Both the position numbers and the translations under genes were made by a program. This document shows positions 54,306 to 62,947 of a DNA stretch of 64,000 bases, in pieces. Origin of the DNA: Caulobacterales bacterium. Lineage in GTDB: Bacteria; Pseudomonadota; Alphaproteobacteria; Caulobacterales; Aquidulcibacteraceae. Within the stretch, counting starts at the first letter, position 1. Each line of letters starts with the position of its first letter. Under the pieces are notes generated by a model. The model was given only the letters and a program-made list of their open reading frames with translations. It was not told where the DNA came from and did no database searches. The DNA lies in assembly GCA_017303355.1 (NCBI GenBank), contig JAFLCU010000002.1:243501-307500 (forward strand), in the 5' to 3' direction.

Positions 54306-54328
54306 ATCTGAGCGACGGACAGTAAGCT

Positions 54329-54365
54329 GCGGCGGCGTGATCGATCACGCCGCCGCTTCTTTTTG
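54329..54365. terminator. 28-bp perfect palindrome, bidirectional terminator
   Basis: GCGGCGGCGTGATC and its complement without spacer (54329-54356), followed by TTCTTTTT on the plus strand. It overlaps the final codons and the stop of the convergent DUF1365 gene (54345). It would terminate the DUF885 transcript, and perhaps both. Confidence 0.8.
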
Positions 54366-55091
54366 TGCGGGCTTCGGATTGCGGCCAATGAATCCTACGC
54401 CCTTGATCCACATTTTGAGCGCTTCCCAATGAATTCCGGCGATCACCTTGATCGTCATGAGCGGATTGCCGAGCCACGCGCGCAGCAAATTGGCGTCGGT
54501 CAGTTCGCGCCGCCGGCCGGCGAATGACGCTGTCAGCGCGACCTCGTCGCCACGCCACACGATCATGGCGACGCTCACGTCATCCCCGGGCGGCCGGATG
54601 CGGAATTCGTAGCGCAAATCCATCTCAAGGAACGGCGAGACGAAGAATTGCTTGTCGCAGGATTGCGTCACGACACCATTATTCTCATGCGCTGGCAGCA
54701 CATAAAAATGCCATTCGCCGAACGTGTTCGACACTTCGTGCACGACCGCGGTCAGCGCGCCGTCCTTGCGGTAGCAGAAATAGACGTTCAGCGGATTGAA
54801 GACGTAGTTGAAGAGGCGCGGGATCGTCAGCAGCACGATGCGTCCGTCACCCCAATCAATGCCGCTGGCTTCCAGTTTCGCGGCGATCTGCGGCGGCAGC
54901 GGCGCGTCGATGCGAGCAACGTGATCGCGGTCATGGAATGAGAAGAGCGCAGGCCTGTTGTGCTTGAGTCGCTTGAGCGACAGCTGGGGCAAATCATCGA
55001 GGTCAATCGCCAGCATGAAGATGCTGTAGCGCAGCTGGTGCTTGCCTGGCCGATTGTGCGCTACATGGCCGATATAGATACCGGAGTTCAC
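54345..55091 (-). CDS. DUF1365 family protein
   Basis: 248-residue DUF1365 protein, with family landmarks LFNYVFNPLNVYFCYRKDG and VVHEVSNTFGEWHFYVL. DUF1365 genes usually follow an FAD-dependent amine oxidase-like gene and are often in RpoE/ChrR-linked clusters with a cyclopropane fatty acid synthase; here only the first two are found. A GTG start overlaps the preceding gene's stop (GTGA). It may take part in modifying membrane fatty acids; the exact reaction is unknown. Confidence 0.88.
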   Translation of the reverse strand: MNSGIYIGHVAHNRPGKHQLRYSIFMLAIDLDDLPQLSLKRLKHNRPALFSFHDRDHVARIDAPLPPQIAAKLEASGIDWGDGRIVLLTIPRLFNYVFNPLNVYFCYRKDGALTAVVHEVSNTFGEWHFYVLPAHENNGVVTQSCDKQFFVSPFLEMDLRYEFRIRPPGDDVSVAMIVWRGDEVALTASFAGRRRELTDANLLRAWLGNPLMTIKVIAGIHWEALKMWIKGVGFIGRNPKPAQKEAAA

Positions 55092-56431
55092 GCCGTAATC
55101 GCCGAGGGCTCGGGCAGATGGATGCGCCCGGATTCATCGTCAACGCTCCATGGCCGACGTACGCCGCCCAATTGCTCCGCCACGGCGAGCCCGGCCTGCA
55201 ACCCGTCCTCATGAAAGCCTGCGCCGAAGTGCGCGCCGCAAAACCACGTGTTGCGCACGCCCTGCAACGACCAGAGTCGTTCTTGCGCCCGGATGGCGGC
55301 GGCGTTGAACAGCGGATGCTCGTATTCCGTTTCATAGAGCACGGTATCGGCGCGCGGCATGGTGCGCGGATTGAGCGTGAGGAAAATTTGCTCCTTGCTC
55401 TGGATGCCCTGCAGCTTGTTCATCCAATAGGAAACAACGCACCCGCCCTCGGGGTTCTCGCCTACATAATTCCAGCTTGACCATTGCGCGCGGCGTTTGG
55501 GCATCAAGCTCGCATCGGTGTGGAGCACCGCGCGATTTTTCGAATACGCGAATGCACCCAGGAGCATGTGTTCTTCGGATGACGCATCGTCCAGCATGGC
55601 GAGCGCGTCGTCGGCGTGCGTGGCGATCACCACGTGGTCGTAGCGTTGGGCTTCGCCGCTTGTGTCCCGTACCCACGCACCGGCGCCGTCGCGATGCACG
55701 GAGACAGCGCCAGCATTGAGGCGCATGCGGTCGGCGTATGCGGCCGTCAGCTTTTCAACGTAAGCGCGGCTGCCGCCTTCCACGGTTCGCCATTTGGGGC
55801 GGCCCTTGAGTTTGAGGAGGCCATGGTTCTCGAAGAAGCGCACGAACGCGCAAGCAGGGTAGTGATGGATTTCATTCATCGACGCGGACCAGATCGCCGC
55901 CGCCTGCGGCAGGAGATGGTCTTGCTGGAAGGCCTCACCATAGCCGCGCCGCCGCAGGTACTCGCCGAGGGAGATCATGTCGGCGCGCGTCTGTAGAATC
56001 TCCCCAGGCGCGCTGCGATAGAAGCGCAGCAGATCAAGCGTCATCGACCAGAAGCGCGGATTGATCAGATTGCGGCCGCCACACAGAAAGGCTGATGCGT
56101 CGTTCGACGAATATTCCATTGCGCCGCCATTGAGCGAGACGCCGAACGACATGTCCGAGGCTTTGGTCGCAACGTCCAGATGTTTGAAGAGTGCAATCAA
56201 ATTGGGATAGGTGGCGTCGTTGAAAACGATGAAGCCCGTGTCCACAGGCGTTTCGCCGAGGCTGGTTTTCACCACCACGGTGTTGGAGTGACCGCCGAGG
56301 CGCGCGTTTTTCTCGTACATGGTCACATCATGGCGTTGACTGAGCAGCCACGCGGTGGACATTCCGGCTATGCCCGAGCCGATCACCGCTATATTTTGCC
56401 GCGGCGCGGCGTGCGTGGAGGTAAAAGCCAT
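55088..56431 (-). CDS. FAD-dependent amine oxidase-like oxidoreductase
   Basis: 447-residue flavoprotein. The N-terminal dinucleotide-binding fold is IAVIGSGIAGMSTAWLL with the acidic end of strand 2 in TMYEKNARLGGHSNT. The family is that of predicted NAD/FAD-binding proteins paired with DUF1365, thought to act on lipid carbon chains. ATG chosen at 56431 shortly before the Rossmann motif. It is divergent from the rpoE-like gene with 180 bases between, and likely part of the same stress response. Confidence 0.9.
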   Translation of the reverse strand: MAFTSTHAAPRQNIAVIGSGIAGMSTAWLLSQRHDVTMYEKNARLGGHSNTVVVKTSLGETPVDTGFIVFNDATYPNLIALFKHLDVATKASDMSFGVSLNGGAMEYSSNDASAFLCGGRNLINPRFWSMTLDLLRFYRSAPGEILQTRADMISLGEYLRRRGYGEAFQQDHLLPQAAAIWSASMNEIHHYPACAFVRFFENHGLLKLKGRPKWRTVEGGSRAYVEKLTAAYADRMRLNAGAVSVHRDGAGAWVRDTSGEAQRYDHVVIATHADDALAMLDDASSEEHMLLGAFAYSKNRAVLHTDASLMPKRRAQWSSWNYVGENPEGGCVVSYWMNKLQGIQSKEQIFLTLNPRTMPRADTVLYETEYEHPLFNAAAIRAQERLWSLQGVRNTWFCGAHFGAGFHEDGLQAGLAVAEQLGGVRRPWSVDDESGRIHLPEPSAITA

Positions 56432-56503
56432 TCCGCAATCCTGTCCCAGCGCCCGCCGCCGGCTTTGCATTTGGTACGGCCCGCGCGTCGTCGCGGTTCA
56501 GTG

Positions 56504-56532
56504 TGATCCAGCATCGGCCCTGGCCCGTAACA
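56504..56532 (+). promoter_or_regulatory. RpoE (ECF11-like) promoter candidate
   Basis: TGATCC at 56504-56509 and GTAACA at 56527-56532, spaced by 17 bases. TGATCC is the -35 recognised by the Rhodobacter singlet-oxygen sigma factor RpoE. It lies about 80 bases upstream of the proposed rpoE ATG, suggesting autoregulation. Confidence 0.6.
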
Positions 56533-56610
56533 GGGCCGATGCGTGCGCTAGAACTGTCGGTGGGCTCGGTGAGCCATGGCCTTCGCGCGCGGCGGAGGCA
56601 GGCGGCTGAG

Positions 56611-57168
56611 ATGGAGCAATTCCATGACGCCACCGACGAAGCGTTGCTGCTGCGCATATCCAGCGGTGACCGCGTGGCGTTCGCGGCGCTGTTCGGGCGG
56701 TACGCCACCAAGGTGAAGGGCTATCTTATCCGTCTCGGCGCGCGCGGCGCGGCGGCTGAAGATTTGGCGCAGGACGTGATGGTTTCGATTTGGCGGCGGG
56801 CAGGATCGTTCGACGCAACCAAGGCTAAAGCCTCCACCTGGATATTCGTGGTCACCCGCAACGCTTGGATCGACAGATTGCGGCGCGAGAAGGTTGAGCT
56901 TGCCTATCGCAAAACGCTGATCGAGGTCGATGAGAGCAGCGATGAACGCCCAGATGACGCGAGCGAACGCGTCGAGACAGAAGCGCAGATGCAGGCGGCG
57001 ATGGCGCTACTCTCCGAGGATCAAAAGCAGGTGGTGCGGCTCTCGTTCTTCGAGGATCGTCCACATTCCGAGATCGCCGAGCGACTGTCCTTGCCGCTCG
57101 GCACGGTGAAATCGCGGCTGCGGCTTGCGCTGGTCAAGCTGCGCGCGCATTGGGAGCAATTGCAGTGA
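56611..57168 (+). CDS. rpoE: ECF sigma factor, RpoE type (ChrR partner)
   Basis: 185-residue extracytoplasmic-function sigma factor. Region 2 (about 10-80) has the FAALFGRYATKVKGYLIR and DLAQDVMVSIWRRAGSFDA patterns; region 4 (about 125-180) has LSFFEDRPHSEIAERLSLPLGTVKSRLRLALVKLR. A chrR anti-sigma gene overlaps its end (GTGA). The ATG at 56611 lies downstream of the predicted promoter; an in-frame start at 56503 would lie upstream of it. Likely active in singlet-oxygen or peroxide stress. Confidence 0.93.
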   Translation: MEQFHDATDEALLLRISSGDRVAFAALFGRYATKVKGYLIRLGARGAAAEDLAQDVMVSIWRRAGSFDATKAKASTWIFVVTRNAWIDRLRREKVELAYRKTLIEVDESSDERPDDASERVETEAQMQAAMALLSEDQKQVVRLSFFEDRPHSEIAERLSLPLGTVKSRLRLALVKLRAHWEQLQ

Positions 57169-57782
57169 GTGCGCAACACCATCCCTCGGCTGACATTCTT
57201 GCCGGCTACGCGGCCGGCGTGCTTGAGGCCGGATTTGGCCTCGTGGTGGGCGCGCATCTGGAAGGCTGCACGCAGTGCCGGGGGCATGTTGGCGCTTACG
57301 AGGCAATCTCTGGTGATGCGCTAGCCGATATCGCGGGCGCGGATGTTGAAGCTGACGCGCTGGCGCGCGTGATGGCGCGCTTGGATGCGCCCACGCCGAG
57401 AGTTCCGCAAATCGATAACCGCCCCTTGCTCGATCGTTTGCCTTTGAAGCCGCGCAAATGGGTGGCGCCTGGCGTGTGGGTGGCGGGGGTGGAGACGCCG
57501 CACGCGCGCACCAACCGCGTCTATGTGTTGTCGGTCGCGCCGGGGATGCCTACGGCGCGGCACGAGCATTCGGGCGCGGAATTCTGCACCGTGCTGAAGG
57601 GCGCCTATCGCGATGAGCTGGGATTGTTCCGAGCCGGCGATTTCGCCGCCACCGATCAAGATGTGAACCACCAGCCGGTGGTGCAGGGCGACGAGGCCTG
57701 CGTGTGCCTCTTCGCCACCGAGGGCCGGCTCTTGCCGCAAGGCCTGCTCGGCCGCCTCGCGTTTGCGTTCGCGGACGTCTGA
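57165..57782 (+). CDS. chrR: ChrR zinc-binding anti-sigma factor with cupin domain
   Basis: 205-residue anti-sigma factor. The N-terminal ZAS domain keeps the zinc ligands at the same positions as Rhodobacter ChrR: His6, His31, Cys35 and Cys38 (HLEGCTQC). The C-terminal cupin domain has a metal set His133, His135, Glu139, His169 (ARHEHSGAEF and VNHQP). It should hold RpoE inactive until singlet oxygen triggers release. A GTG start overlaps the rpoE stop. Confidence 0.94.
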   Translation: MSAQHHPSADILAGYAAGVLEAGFGLVVGAHLEGCTQCRGHVGAYEAISGDALADIAGADVEADALARVMARLDAPTPRVPQIDNRPLLDRLPLKPRKWVAPGVWVAGVETPHARTNRVYVLSVAPGMPTARHEHSGAEFCTVLKGAYRDELGLFRAGDFAATDQDVNHQPVVQGDEACVCLFATEGRLLPQGLLGRLAFAFADV

Positions 57783-57858
57783 TTTCATCGCGGCGCCGTC
57801 GCGCTTGCACGTGACCTGAGGCATAGTCGCGCCGCTTCGATCAGGGCGGAGTGTGCGC

Positions 57859-59112
57859 ATGACCACGACATACGTATCCACGGCTACGCCAGCTCAAGCC
57901 GCGCGCACGCGCATCGCCCAGATCGATATGCTGCGCGGGCTCGTCATCGTGCTGATGGCGCTCGATCACGTGCGGGACTATTTCCTTGGCGGGCCAGGCA
58001 TGGCCGGGATTGGCAATCTGCTCGATCCGACCACGACAACGCCGGCGCTCTATGCGACGCGCTGGATCACGCATCTCTGCGCGCCCACGTTCGTCTTTCT
58101 CTCCGGCGTGTCGGCCTATCTGCAATTCGCCAACGGCAAGGCGACTTCCAACTTGTCGCGCTTTCTGTTCACGCGGGGCTTATGGCTGATCTTGCTTGAG
58201 ATCACGGTGCTGAGCTTTGGCTGGTCGTTCGGCTTTCCGTACGCGTTTTTCCTGCAAGTGATCTGGGCGATTGGCTGGTGCATGCTGGCGCTCGCGGCGC
58301 TTGTTTGGCTGCCGCGCATCGCCGTTCTGGCGATTGGCGCAGCCATTACGCTCGGCCACAACCTGCTCGATCCGATCAATGCGGGCGAACTCACCGGCGC
58401 GGCGCGCTTGCTTTGGACCTTCCTGCACGATGGCGGGCCGCTTTTCATTGGCGAGCAGCCCATCGGCTTGTTCGCCTATCCCGTATTGCCGTGGATTGGT
58501 ATCGCCGCACTCGGATATGGCTTTGGCGCGATCTTCACGGCGGAGGCCGCCAAACGCGATCGCACATTGCTGCTGATTGGGCTTGGGTTTCTCGTCGCGT
58601 TCGCGCTGCTTCGCCTCACCATGATTTACGGCGACCCCGCGTTCCCAACTGGCCCCGAAGGCGTGTGGCGCGATTGGCGAGAGCAGGACTCGATCGGCGC
58701 GGCGATTATGGTCTTTCTCGACGTGCAGAAATATCCGCCATCGCTTCAGTTCACGTTGGTGACGCTCGGCATCGTGCTGACGCTTTGGCCATTGCTGGCG
58801 CGATTGCCGCAACCCATCGCATCGGTGCTGAACACGTTCGGCGCGGTGCCGTTTTTCTTTTATGTGCTGCACATCTACCTGATCCACGCGCTGGCGATCG
58901 CGGTGAACGCGGCCGCCGGCAACGATCCGGCCGGCCTGTTCGATTACATGATCAATGTATTCACGGCGCCGGAGAAGCTGAGCGGTCTCGGATTCGCATT
59001 GCCTTGGGTGTATCTCGCCTGGATCATTGTGCTGGCGTTGCTCTATCCACTGTGCCGCTATTGGCAGGGGGTGAAGGCCCGCCGTCGCGATTGGTGGCTT
59101 TCGTACCTCTAG
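57859..59112 (+). CDS. DUF1624 / heparan-alpha-glucosaminide N-acetyltransferase-like membrane protein
   Basis: 417-residue integral membrane protein with about 10 helices. It opens with RIAQIDMLRGLVIVLMALDHVRDYF, the conserved start of the DUF1624 acyltransferase superfamily (related to OpgC and OafA). It probably transfers an acyl group across the membrane to a glycan or other acceptor. The ATG at 57859 is preferred over a GTG six bases upstream. The end overlaps the convergent DUF2235 gene at a CTAG. Confidence 0.88.
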   Translation: MTTTYVSTATPAQAARTRIAQIDMLRGLVIVLMALDHVRDYFLGGPGMAGIGNLLDPTTTTPALYATRWITHLCAPTFVFLSGVSAYLQFANGKATSNLSRFLFTRGLWLILLEITVLSFGWSFGFPYAFFLQVIWAIGWCMLALAALVWLPRIAVLAIGAAITLGHNLLDPINAGELTGAARLLWTFLHDGGPLFIGEQPIGLFAYPVLPWIGIAALGYGFGAIFTAEAAKRDRTLLLIGLGFLVAFALLRLTMIYGDPAFPTGPEGVWRDWREQDSIGAAIMVFLDVQKYPPSLQFTLVTLGIVLTLWPLLARLPQPIASVLNTFGAVPFFFYVLHIYLIHALAIAVNAAAGNDPAGLFDYMINVFTAPEKLSGLGFALPWVYLAWIIVLALLYPLCRYWQGVKARRRDWWLSYL

Positions 59113-60203
59113 GCCGCGCGTTGGGCGCGAAGCGAGCGCGCCACATCGTTCGCGAATGGCGCCATCGGCGCGGGGCGATAGCGTGCATTGCCGGCCCAGC
59201 GCAGCCGCGCGGTTTCGTGCAAATCCTCATAGCGCGCCAGCCCTTTGCGCCAGCGCGCGCCCATGGCGCTCAACAGCGAAAAGCCTTCGCGTGCGTTGAG
59301 CGGCGCGTTGATCGGGTCGATATCGGCGAGCGCGCTTGAGATCACGGAGCCCGGTTCGCGCGCCAGCATCAGCCCCGCTTGCTCGCCGCCTTCGAGCACC
59401 CAAAGCAGTGCGCAATTGGAGAGGCCGCGATTGGCCCCGCCGCCGACGCCGCCATGATCGCCTGGAAACCAGGCCTGCGCCACGCGTGGCGGCGCACCCG
59501 GCGTATTAAACGCATCCACATTGCTCCACAGCGTCGGCGCGAACGCGGCGCGCCGCTCATCAATGGCCACGGCGTGGCGCGCGAATTCGACGGAACGCGA
59601 CAGTGCTGTGTCGTGAAACTGGTATTGCTTGTTCAGGCCAAGCGAGATCGGCAGTACGCGCGGAATACCCAACGCGCCCACCGTGTCCCAGACGCCGAGA
59701 TAACGGATGCGCAGATCGACCGGCGGCGCCGTGAAGGGCGCGGTTAGGCGCGGCCACGCGATCGCGTGCGCGCGGCGGAAGCGGTCCGCCTCGGCGCTAT
59801 CGGCGCCGATATCGCGATGGCGGTAGAGTTCCAGCGCCGTGCGCGCTTTATCGACATGCGCGCGCCGTAGAATGCCCACTTTGCGCAGCAGGCCAGCCAA
59901 GCTGCGCACGGTGTAAGCGCCGCGCGAAAAGCCGAACAGATAAAGCTGATCGCCCGGCTCGTAATTGAGGTTCAGGAAGGTCCAGGCCTCGAGCAAATTG
60001 TCGTCGAGGTCGGCGCCGGTCATGCCTTGCCATAGGCTCAATCCATCAACCGAAGCGCCCACGCCGGCGGAGTAAAACACGATCTGCGGGTGTCCAGCCG
60101 CATCGCGCGAGGCCACGGCTCGCGCCGTCAGCGCCACATTGGTGAGCGCCCCGCCATAGAGACGTTGCCACGTGCCGTCACAGCAAATGACGAGACGTTT
60201 CAT
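59109..60203 (-). CDS. DUF2235 family alpha/beta hydrolase
   Basis: 364-residue DUF2235 protein (Tle1-like phospholipase fold). It starts KRLVICCDGTWQ, and the nucleophile elbow GFSRGAYTVR holds Ser93; further family patterns are YLGVWDTVGALG and QAWFPGDHGGVGGG. Some DUF2235 members are type VI secretion lipases; no secretion genes are near, so a housekeeping or unknown esterase is equally possible. It is seven bases after metW on the same strand. Confidence 0.88.
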   Translation of the reverse strand: MKRLVICCDGTWQRLYGGALTNVALTARAVASRDAAGHPQIVFYSAGVGASVDGLSLWQGMTGADLDDNLLEAWTFLNLNYEPGDQLYLFGFSRGAYTVRSLAGLLRKVGILRRAHVDKARTALELYRHRDIGADSAEADRFRRAHAIAWPRLTAPFTAPPVDLRIRYLGVWDTVGALGIPRVLPISLGLNKQYQFHDTALSRSVEFARHAVAIDERRAAFAPTLWSNVDAFNTPGAPPRVAQAWFPGDHGGVGGGANRGLSNCALLWVLEGGEQAGLMLAREPGSVISSALADIDPINAPLNAREGFSLLSAMGARWRKGLARYEDLHETARLRWAGNARYRPAPMAPFANDVARSLRAQRAA

Positions 60204-60210
60204 CGCCGGC

Positions 60211-60846
60211 TCACGGCGTCAGGATGAAGACGACTTCGTCCGCGAACCAATTGGCGCGCCACAGCACCTTGGCGAACGGCGCGCCCGGGCGGTTCTTGGA
60301 AATGGGCGTGGCGCGTTCGACATTGAGGCGCAGCGAGCGCGCGAGATCGACAAAGTCGCGCACGCTCATCGGATGCAGCACCTCGCGTCCGCGCCGCGCC
60401 TTGGCGATGCGCCCGCCGAACATCAACGCAAAACGTCCGGCCCAATGGCCGCTATTGGCGATGGTGACGATAACGCGTTCGCCGATACGCGCGGCTTCGC
60501 GCAAGGCTGCTTCGGGATCGCGCAGGCGCTGCAGCGAGCGCGAGAACACGACGTAGTCAAAGCTGCCGCTTGGGAATGCGGCGAGGTCATTATCTGCGTT
60601 GCCCTGCACGATCGACAGGCCGCGCTTCACGCACGCGTGCACCTTGGCCGGATCAAGCTCAAGGCCGCGTGCGCGCGCGTCGCATTCGCGCACGAGCAGG
60701 GAAACGAGCGCGCCGTCGCCGCTGCCGATATCGAGCACGCGCGCACGCTCTTCAACGAATTGCGCGATCACGTTGTGATCCGCGCGCGGGCTTAAGGGCG
60801 CGTCGAGATCGAGCGGCGCGGGGTGGACGAGTTCAAGCTGCGCCAT
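60211..60846 (-). CDS. metW: MetW methionine biosynthesis protein
   Basis: 211-residue methyltransferase-like protein, motif I VLDIGSGDGALV, with the MetW-type features NADNDLAAFPSGSFDYVVFSRSLQ and HPMSVRDF. MetW always accompanies MetX in proteobacteria and is reported to support its activity. The ATG overlaps the metX stop by one base (TAATG). Confidence 0.94.
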   Translation of the reverse strand: MAQLELVHPAPLDLDAPLSPRADHNVIAQFVEERARVLDIGSGDGALVSLLVRECDARARGLELDPAKVHACVKRGLSIVQGNADNDLAAFPSGSFDYVVFSRSLQRLRDPEAALREAARIGERVIVTIANSGHWAGRFALMFGGRIAKARRGREVLHPMSVRDFVDLARSLRLNVERATPISKNRPGAPFAKVLWRANWFADEVVFILTP

Positions 60847-62006
60847 TAGTCGGCCCCTCCGTGCAGGGCGAGGCCGCGCGCCGTTGCGGCCGCGTCGATG
60901 AAGCCGGTCAGCGCCGATTCAAAGGCAGGCTCCTCGCCCAAATACGCGTCGTGCCCGGCCTCCGTTTTGATCTCGACATAGGACGCCTCGGCGCCGGCCG
61001 CGATCAGCGCGCGGGCGATGGCGCGGCTTTCTTCAACGGGATAGCGCCAGTCGCTGGTGAACGCGAAGACGCCGTGGCGCGTTGCTTCGCCTTGGAAGGC
61101 GTTGGCAAGGCGGCCGCCGTAATCACTGGCGAGATCAAAGCCATCCATCGCACGCGAGAGGTACAGATAGGAGTTCGCGTCAAAGCGATCGACATGTGTG
61201 GCGCCGTGCGGACGTGGCGTATCCGCGCCATCAAGCGCGAATGCAAATCGCTCCTTCGAGCGCGCCTGATCGAACTTGGCGCGCACCTCGTCTTGCGACA
61301 AGCCCGTGATCGTGCTCGCCGCGCGCGCGACATTGGCGCCGCGGCTTGGGCGAACCCCGTGCTGCACATAGCCGCCATTGCGCCACTCGGGATCGGCCAT
61401 AATGGCTTGGCGGCCAAGTTCGGCGAAGGCGATGTTCTGCGCCGATTGGCGCGCCGCGGCCGCCACCGTCGCGCATGCGAACACGCGGCGCGGATAGGCG
61501 CTCGTCCAATTCAACGCCTGCATGCCGCCCATGCCGGGGCCGATGACGAGGAAGAGGCTCTCGATGCCGAGCGCTTCGATCAGCATGCTTTGCGCGCGCA
61601 CCGTGTCGGCGATGCTGATCGGCGGAAAACGCAAGCCATAGGGTTGCCCATCCTGCGCCGGCGAGCCAGGGCCGGTGCTGCCCATCGAGCCGCCGAGCGT
61701 ATTGGTGCAGATCACGAAGAAGCGGTTGGTGTCGATCGGCCGTCCGGGGCCGACGATGCGCGGCCACCAGGCGGGGCGGCCCGTGATCGGATTTGGGCCG
61801 GCGACGAATTGGTCGCCCGTCAGCGAATGGCACACCAGCACCGCGTTGGTGTGGTCGGCGTTGAGCGCGCCATAGGTCTCGAACGCGATCGAGAGCGGCG
61901 CGAGCGTCTCGCCGCTGGACAATTGCAAAGCCGCCGTATTGTCGAACGAGAGGGCGCGCACGCCCCCCGCCGATTGCAGCTTCGTCGCTCCGCCTGCATG
62001 AATCAT
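60846..62006 (-). CDS. metX: MetX family homoserine O-acyltransferase homologue, catalytic Ser replaced by Gly
   Basis: 386-residue alpha/beta hydrolase clearly of the MetX family: CHSLTGDQF, WWPRIVGPGRPID, NTLGGSMGSTGP, DANSYLYLSRAMDGFD and GHDAYL. MetX acylates homoserine through a Ser-His-Asp triad. Asp319 (FTSDWRYP) and His352 (GHDAY) are present, but the nucleophile elbow, normally G-G-S-M-G-G, reads G156-P157-G158-M159-G160-G161, so the Ser codon is a Gly codon (GGC, complement of 61533-61535). The residue before it is Pro not Gly, so two positions differ. The rest is intact. Either the enzyme is inactive, uses another mechanism, or a second MetX or MetA exists elsewhere. Confidence 0.9.
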   Translation of the reverse strand: MIHAGGATKLQSAGGVRALSFDNTAALQLSSGETLAPLSIAFETYGALNADHTNAVLVCHSLTGDQFVAGPNPITGRPAWWPRIVGPGRPIDTNRFFVICTNTLGGSMGSTGPGSPAQDGQPYGLRFPPISIADTVRAQSMLIEALGIESLFLVIGPGMGGMQALNWTSAYPRRVFACATVAAAARQSAQNIAFAELGRQAIMADPEWRNGGYVQHGVRPSRGANVARAASTITGLSQDEVRAKFDQARSKERFAFALDGADTPRPHGATHVDRFDANSYLYLSRAMDGFDLASDYGGRLANAFQGEATRHGVFAFTSDWRYPVEESRAIARALIAAGAEASYVEIKTEAGHDAYLGEEPAFESALTGFIDAAATARGLALHGGAD

Positions 62007-62128
62007 GGTCGACTGTATAAACTGCGTCGCCCGTTAAGCATCCCCCGGGAGAGCGCTCGCCTGTTGATGACGCGCCGCTGGCGCGCATTGTTGGCGGCGC
62101 GGCACAAAGGTCGCTATGGTCGCCCTGT

Positions 62129-62944
62129 ATGAATGACGCCACGCCCCCCGCCGGCGATCCCACGGAAGCGATCCGCCGCGAGATCGACCAGATCGATCAC
62201 AACCTGCTCGCTCTGTTTGCGCAACGATTGCAGCAGGCGGAAAAGCTGACGGCGCTCAAGGCGCCGCAGCCCGGGCCGCCGATCCGGCCGGGCCGCGAAA
62301 TCTCCATGCTGCGCAAGTTAATGGCGTCCGCGCCGGCGCCGCTGGAGCGCGAGCACGTGCTGGAATTCTGGCGCGCGATCATCACGGCCGGTTTGCGCAA
62401 GCAGCGCGTTATCGATGTCGTGGTCGGCGGCGGGCGGGGCGATCCCACGCGCCTGTTCGATATCGCGCGCCGTCATTTCGGCGCCCGGACGCGCATTAAG
62501 GATGTTGGCGAACCCCAACTGGCGCTGCAGAAGGCGGCCGAGAGCCCGGAAAGCGTCGTTGCGGTGACGACATGGCTGTCAGCGCCGGGCGTCGGCGGCT
62601 GGTGGCCGGCTTTGACCGAACGCCGGTTCCACGGGCTCCACCTGATTGCGGGTTTGCCGCTGCTCAGCGGCGCCAACGAGGAGCCCGAGGCGGCGCTGTT
62701 CGCGGCGAGCGCCAACGAAGAGGCGGGCGGCGATATTTCGCTTTTGCTGGCGTTCGATCCGCACCATCGCTTGCAGCGTGCGCTGACCGAGCAAGGCTTG
62801 GTCGGCAAGGAGATCGCCCGCGCGGAGCCGCGTGTGCTGCTGCGCGTCGAAGGCTTCATGACGTTGGACGATCCGCGCGCCGCGGCGTTGATGCGCTCAG
62901 GGCTCGAGAGCGTGCGCGTGCTTGGTTCTTACGCGCGTATCTAA
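62129..62944 (+). CDS. AroQ chorismate mutase fused to C-terminal domain of unknown fold
   Basis: 271 residues. The N-terminal 90 form the helical AroQ chorismate mutase (IRREIDQIDHNLLALFAQRLQQAEKLTALK ... PIRPGRE), which makes prephenate. The remaining 180 residues are a separate alpha/beta domain with VVVGGGRGDPTRLFDIARRHFG; it resembles the ligand-binding fold of prephenate dehydratase only in outline. It precedes tyrA by three bases, so prephenate would be passed to TyrA. Divergent from metX. Confidence 0.85.
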   Translation: MNDATPPAGDPTEAIRREIDQIDHNLLALFAQRLQQAEKLTALKAPQPGPPIRPGREISMLRKLMASAPAPLEREHVLEFWRAIITAGLRKQRVIDVVVGGGRGDPTRLFDIARRHFGARTRIKDVGEPQLALQKAAESPESVVAVTTWLSAPGVGGWWPALTERRFHGLHLIAGLPLLSGANEEPEAALFAASANEEAGGDISLLLAFDPHHRLQRALTEQGLVGKEIARAEPRVLLRVEGFMTLDDPRAAALMRSGLESVRVLGSYARI

Positions 62945-62947
62945 GCT

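Noticed and set aside
62007..62128. SAM riboswitch upstream of metX
   Set aside because: Read on the minus strand, the 122-base gap has no SAM-II or SAM-I core motifs.
60570..62132. 520-residue open frame on the plus strand opposite metW/metX
   Set aside because: Arg/Ala-rich shadow of two clear genes, no recognisable fold.
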